64,000 nt of DNA from Massariosphaeria phaeospora (taxonomy: Eukaryota > Ascomycota > Dothideomycetes > Pleosporales), in assembly GCA_011032825.1 (NCBI GenBank), contig JAADJZ010000001.1, positions 1,922,001-1,986,000 of the forward strand, in the 5' to 3' direction. A program made the translations under genes and the position numbers. Shown here in pieces: positions 57,009 to 64,000 of the stretch. The number at the start of each line of letters is the position of its first letter. The first letter of the stretch is position 1. The notes beneath the pieces are model-generated. The model ran no database searches, had not been told where the DNA came from, and was given only the letters and a program-made list of their open reading frames with translations.

Positions 57009-58441
57009 GGGTATGGTGACATCTTCTACTTTCTACCCTCGCAGCACCAGAAAGCGGGCTTCTGTGAGCAACGATCTCGGTATTTAGCAGAGGTGTGGAG
57101 GTCGCGTGGCTTATGCCTTGAGGAGAGTCTAGTTAGCACCTCTAATCACATGCCCTACCTCTCCTTTTTCCGGCTTACTGGGAAGCCTTACGTGTGACCA
57201 TCTAATGTTCGGGCTTGAAGGTCTTCGACAGTTGTCTTCTGTATTCCTCTGTTTTGCTCATCGCTCTGATCTAGTATACACAAAAACACGTCTTCTTTTA
57301 GACGCTTGAGGGTCCTTCCACAGGGAGGAATTCTTGAGTGCGGACCAGGGTAAGTCTTCTGTTAGCCAAGCTGCGCTTCATCTGGTCCTACACACTGTCT
57401 ATGCGCTTGTATGACAGACAAGACGCCTGCCCTAGTCGGTACAGCGATCGAATTCTCGACACTAAGCGGTACAACATCTACCTCAGTACGCGTTCGTCTG
57501 GATTCCGGGATGGATTGGGGCGGTTTCAACTTTCGTAGACATCAAAAGACCTCAGTCTTTCCGTCTCTATTCCAAAGCGACAAGGGCCGCTCAAGTGGTA
57601 GCTAGATACTTACAGAGCCAGAAAAAGGAAACTCACCGCTAAGATTTCCTCGTTTCACTCGTGACTACTCGGGTCACATTGTTTGTTACGGAGGCACGCT
57701 TGAGGGACATCGTCACCCCTCGTGTGTGCCATGGCTTTTAGGATGAACTTGCAGGGCTGCGCACTAGCCACGATTGGCGTCTCACGGATTTCTTTAGTGA
57801 TCAACTGTAACTCTGTACTCCAACATAAGAATCTCCAGGCGCTTGTTAATAAAAGGCTGACCTCTGATCTTGCGGCTGGACCTATCCATACATTTGCACA
57901 GCTCCTGGTCGGATTGAATCTGCTTCAAGTGCAATTACAGCCTTCCTTTACAGGTGGCCCTAGTAGAACTAAAGGTGTTCGTGGCTATATAGCAAATACT
58001 ACAACTAATGTACGCGCCTTGAAGAACCTGAACATGTTAACTAAGAATCGCGGAATTTTACTGTGGCGCGTGCGAAGATCGAATTTCTGTTAGTGGAGAA
58101 TATATTACCATGACCGTTGACTTCAGAGCAGGACACTCAGCTTCTTCTGTATTTGATGTTGAACGGAATGTCCCAGACGCTCTGGCGGAAGACTGGAATC
58201 CTTCAGTGTCCTCGGCTAGGTTGGCTGCAGGTGCGCGTTCTAGTAGCTTCCAAGGTTCTTATGGCGCACGGATCGCCAGATCTTGGCGCGCTAGACGCTT
58301 GGTGTGGAGAAAGCACTCGTGAGCTTTCCGATCCCCAAACACGCCCAGCACCTCCAAACAACAGTCTCAACTATACCTACATTCCGTGCATCACGCGTTG
58401 ATCTCATCTCAATCCTCTATCCGACACCCAAACTACTCGAA
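57009..58441. other. Intergenic, no supported gene
   Basis: 1.4 kb. A 123-codon frame at 57722-58093 and smaller ones carry no motif. The composition is less GC-rich than the flanks and may include decayed repeats. Confidence 0.55.
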
Positions 58442-60014
58442 ATGGTGGCTGACGTGGTCTCCAACTCACCGCAGACGGTGTCGCAAGGTGACTCGAAGAG
58501 CGCCCGCAAGAAGAAGGCCAAGGCAGCAACAGCACCCGCAGTTCCAGAAACCCCTGAACAGCCTGCATCTGAGCTCGGCGGCACTGGTTCTGATCCAGCG
58601 GGCAAAACCAATGGTGCCGACTCCGAGAATGCGTACATCAAAGAGCTCCAAAAGTGAGTAGTCGCGGATCTGCCGCAGTACGTTTAAGCACAATGGCTGA
58701 CTGTTCTCACGCAGGAATATTCGAAATGTGAATAAGAAGCTCGTAAGTCAGATTCTGTTACCAGCTTGATCCAGACTTGTTGCTCACATCTTGCCTACAG
58801 TCTACAATGCAGAAGGTGGATTCTATCCTCGAGGCCAACCCCGGCGTGTCCCTCGATGACCTCGTTTCCTCCCGCAAGATCAACAACGACCAGAAAGCTC
58901 AGGCCATGAAGAAACCCGCCCTCCAGAGTCAGCTCACCCAACTGGAGGAACAAATTACCCAGTATAAGAAGTTCGATCAGGAGTATCAACAGAAGATCGC
59001 TCAGGAGAAGGAGATCTTACACAACTCACATTCTGAGGAGGTTGAGTCTCTGCGAGCAACCTTGAAGGCGGAGGCCGCGCTCGAGCAGAAGAAGGCGTTC
59101 CGGGAGAAGTTCCTGACTCTCTCACGCTTCTTAAGGGCCGCTGCTGCTCGACGCCAGTTCGACGATGACGACTCGGATCTCACAAAGGCGTTTGAGGGTG
59201 CACTTCTTCTTGTCTATGGAGGTGACGCTGGCGCCGTCGCGGCTACTGAGAAGCTGATTGATGGCTCGGATGACAGTGTGCCCTCGACGGAAGGGGTCGC
59301 CCTTAGTGTGACATGTACGTCTTGTGGCAACTCCACTAAAGTTCGTCAAACTGACTGTTTCTAGACGCCCAAATCAAGCAGGCCGCTCTCGAAGAAACTC
59401 CATTCGCAGCTGAGGAAGCCTGGGTTGATGAGGTAGCACAAGCACAGCCGGCCCCGCCAGAGACCGAACCGCCTTCGGCTGGTTCCACCGACCCTACTAT
59501 TGTGAACGCAGGTCTGACGGAATTGGGCGACGGCGACATTATCCCCAACGGAGAAGGATCGGTGGATACAGTCAACGCTCCGGCTGCCGCAAGCGTTGAT
59601 ACAGGGGCTGCAAATGCTGCCGCGGAAGAGCAATGGGACAAGCAGCCTTCGAGTGCGAATGATCCTCTCACTGAATCGTTTGAAATGGTTCCACGTGACC
59701 CTGCTGAGACCGAGACTGCTGCCGCTGTCGCGCCTGTCAACAGCGTACAGAGCTGGGCTGACGACACTCCCGAGCATATGCCTACAGCTGCTCCTACCAC
59801 GACCAACGGCAGTGACGGTTTTCACGAAGTTCAGCACAACCGTGGCCGAGGACGCGGTAGCCCCCAAGGCGAAGGCCGTGGGGGTTATCGGGGAAGGGGT
59901 GGATCACGGGGTGAATATCGTGGACGTGGACGCGGTCGCGGCCGCGGAGGTGACTTCCGAGGCTCACGGGGTGGCGGATTCCGTGGCCCAAGGGGCGGTG
60001 GCGACTCGCAGTAA
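58442..60014 (+). CDS. YAG7-like RGG-box protein
   Basis: Four exons: 58442-58653, 58715-58742 (28 nt), 58801-59314 and 59365-60014. They encode 467 residues. A Lys/Ala-rich start (SARKKKAKAA) leads to the conserved N-terminal block, complete only with the micro-exon: YIKELQK + NIRNVNKKL + STMQKVDSILEANPG, then LDDLVSSRKINNDQKAQAMK and KPALQSQLTQLEEQITQYKK. A long charged helix comes next, then FLTLSRFLRAAAARRQFDDD and FEGALLLVYGGDAGAV, which resemble the YAG7-like dimerisation region. The second half is acidic and disordered, ending in an RGG/RG box of about 60 residues (RGRGRGRGRGGDFRG) expected to bind RNA. The role is poorly defined; an RNA- or ribosome-associated cytoplasmic protein is the likely class. 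Assignment rests on recalled family pattern. Confidence 0.8.
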
Positions 60015-61947
60015 ATCTGCGCTAGCTGCCTAGATATTTTGAGCATATGGAGGAAGTGGATCAGTTGGGGGCAGGATTTCTTCCACTACTCTCGTCTGTT
60101 TCCACCATATTGAGCATCTCAGCGGAAACAAGAGCATTGCAATATTTGCATGTCTAGTCATCTTCATTGCATAGCAACGGAGCCTTGGGGTTCTCAGGTA
60201 TGGGCCATATGTAACATCGCATGGCAACTACGGATATGGGTTCTCAAATCAAGGATTTCGAGCATTCTTTCAGCTGTTATGTGTTCTCAAATCCACATGT
60301 CCAGCTCCGTACTCGCCACTGTAGCGTTAACCCTTAGTGCAACGGTTATCCGTGATCCGTTTTATGTTCACTGACGTTGTTCAAGGGAAAAAGTCCCAGG
60401 CTAACAGCTTTGGTGCTCGCTGGAGGACCTACAGATGGAACTTAAGCCTACCCTTTGTATAATACTGCAGTACCTTATAGACTTGGAATGTTCGCTGAAC
60501 GCTAGTAAGAGACATCTATTATCCAACTGGTAGGATATATTAGATGGGGATCATATCATAGAACATTAATGAGAGCTCGGGACGAATCTTCCTGGTAGCG
60601 TTCAGCAAATATCGGAAGTTTATACGGTATCGATTAGACCTAGGATGACAAGCCGTTTCGTCGATGATAGCGCTTGGACCAAGTGTCCAGCTCGTTCCTG
60701 CAGGTCGATTCGGAGAATAAAGTCGGGTGGGATGGGGCTGTATAAATCAGCTAGGCGAGTGTGGAGGCGGATCGGGGCTTCCCAGGTTGTCAGTGGCGGG
60801 GGTGTCTGCGCTATGTTTTGCCGCCCGTGATTGGAAGCATGCTTTCATCTCTTCTCACGCGGGTGTAATCCGTTGCATTGTCAGTGCAGAAGTGAGAGGC
60901 AGTTGTGCGAGACCCAATCACGGTAATGATGCTCCGTGGGAAGAGCGGGATGGCGAATTTGGTGGATGCCAATGGCAATACCGCAGAATCTGTGGCACGG
61001 AATTCATAGAAAAGAATATATCAGATCAAGACAGCTGAAAGGACAGGAATGGTTTCTAAGCGTCTTGTCCTCCGCTGCGGTGATGCATGAACTAGTGGGC
61101 TCCGTACGCTGCGGAGCACTGGATGACACAACGGATCGGCACGTTCAGACAAGAGACTGAAAACATTTAGGAAAGCTTGTTCGCGTCAAGATGCTGCAAT
61201 TTTTTGGCGTACAAACGCCACACAAGTAGCAGGATAGTCGCTATGGCTCACTGTCTAGTTGCATGCATGCATCAGAGTTCGACATCAAGTAACTATGAAG
61301 GTAATGACAACACGACCTAGGTTTGCATCATTCCTTGGAAATATTAAGACTGACGAAAAAATACAATATGTATGGGGCGGCAAGTTACAACGTTGTGGTA
61401 GTGAACAGCAAGGCTACTGCCACAATCAGATAATGGGTAGTGCAATCAGATAAGGTACGACCCCGATGACGTGCAGGCGTGTTGGAAACTCAGACTTTGT
61501 CGCGTACCGCGACAGGTCTCTGGGGAAGTGCCAAACTGCGTATCTGATTAGTACAATACGCTCACCTTATTTTGATAATAGTGTAACTGCAGGAACCCGC
61601 ATGTGCTTTGTGGAGTGATACTCACCTAAGGTGGGCTAGCCGAGCAGGGTTTATCGATTAGAGTTAGGCATTACTTGGCACCTCTGCATCTCCCCAACCG
61701 CGCTTTTGAATCTCCTGGACATTCCAAACCCATCCCACCCTCGCTCGAGACCCGCCGATCCGCCTGCTGATAACGATCATACTCCACAGAAGCTCATGCG
61801 CCGCTCGTAGAAAGTTTGCGGTGTGCCGTTCGCTACAACTGCCTGTGTGGCGAAGACGGCGAACGCTGCCCTCGGCGGACGACGCTTACCAGCCCCAACT
61901 ACACTCACCCTGGGTCTACACGCCGCAGTCGAGCGCTTTCCTTCTCA
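60015..61947. other. Intergenic, no supported gene
   Basis: 1.9 kb between two + strand genes. Only short frames, none with motifs. Contains the second copy of the dispersed 33-nt repeat (60592-60624). Confidence 0.55.
60592..60624. repeat. Dispersed 33-nt repeat, copy 2
   Basis: Matches 4255-4287 at 29 of 33 positions (begins CTGGTAGCGTTCAGC, ends AAGTTTATA). Confidence 0.45.

Positions 61948-64000
<2,053 letters not shown>

Overview
The window looks like chromosomal DNA of a filamentous ascomycete (Pezizomycotina). The genes suggest Dothideomycetes, but I cannot prove the class from sequence alone. Evidence for a fungus: introns are short (mostly 48-65 nt) with GT(A/G)NGT donors, CTAAC/CTGAC-type branch sites and CAG/TAG acceptors. 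Genes are monocistronic on both strands. The gene set includes HAM-2/FAR11, an RGG-tailed YAG7-like protein, cytochrome b2, a LicD-family secreted protein and RING/F-box-like proteins of the kind that expand in Dothideomycetes.

Layout. 1-750 is the 3' end of a Su(z)12-like VEFS-box gene (PRC2) with an added PHD-like finger. 0.75-4.9 kb holds no gene I can support. 4.9-5.9 kb is a Myb-like/AT-hook protein (-). 5.9-9.9 kb is GC-rich with no convincing gene. 9.9-13.05 kb is the H3K36 methyltransferase Set2. 13.8-15.4 kb is mitochondrial GABA transaminase. 16.1-16.9 kb is a Pop8-like RNase P/MRP subunit (-). 17.3-20.9 kb is a large coiled-coil protein (-), divergent from the AAA+ helicase RVB2 (21.7-23.3 kb). 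23.8-24.5 kb is a small Cys-rich, probably GPI-anchored secreted protein (-). 26.6-27.8 kb is a secreted LicD-family protein. 28.3-29.4 kb is a ubiquitin-like/WLM metalloprotease.

30.4-41.1 kb is an island of genes I cannot match to conserved families by eye. It contains an AT-hook protein, a membrane-anchored disordered protein, three adjacent genes sharing one C-terminal domain (two with RING fingers, one without), a further orphan, and a double F-box-like protein with a duplicated TATA promoter. 41.1-46.9 kb is mostly non-coding and repeat-bearing, with one striking 47-codon gene encoding a stand-alone DnaJ-type zinc finger. 47-48.7 kb is a cytochrome b2-type L-lactate dehydrogenase (-), 49.4-53.1 kb the STRIPAK subunit HAM-2/FAR11 (-), and 53.9-54.9 kb the bHLH factor CBF1 (-). 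56.3-57.0 kb is a small membrane protein (+), 58.4-60.0 kb a YAG7-like protein (+), and 61.9 kb to the end a KDM4-type JmjN/JmjC demethylase (+, 3' end missing).

Functional themes. Chromatin regulation is over-represented: a PRC2 subunit, Set2 (H3K36 writer), a KDM4-like candidate eraser, RVB2 (INO80/SWR1/R2TP) and two AT-hook proteins. Two metabolic genes (GABA transaminase, lactate dehydrogenase) and two secreted proteins are interspersed. All splice models are mine, joined by reading frame, splice consensus and recalled family similarity. No search was run.
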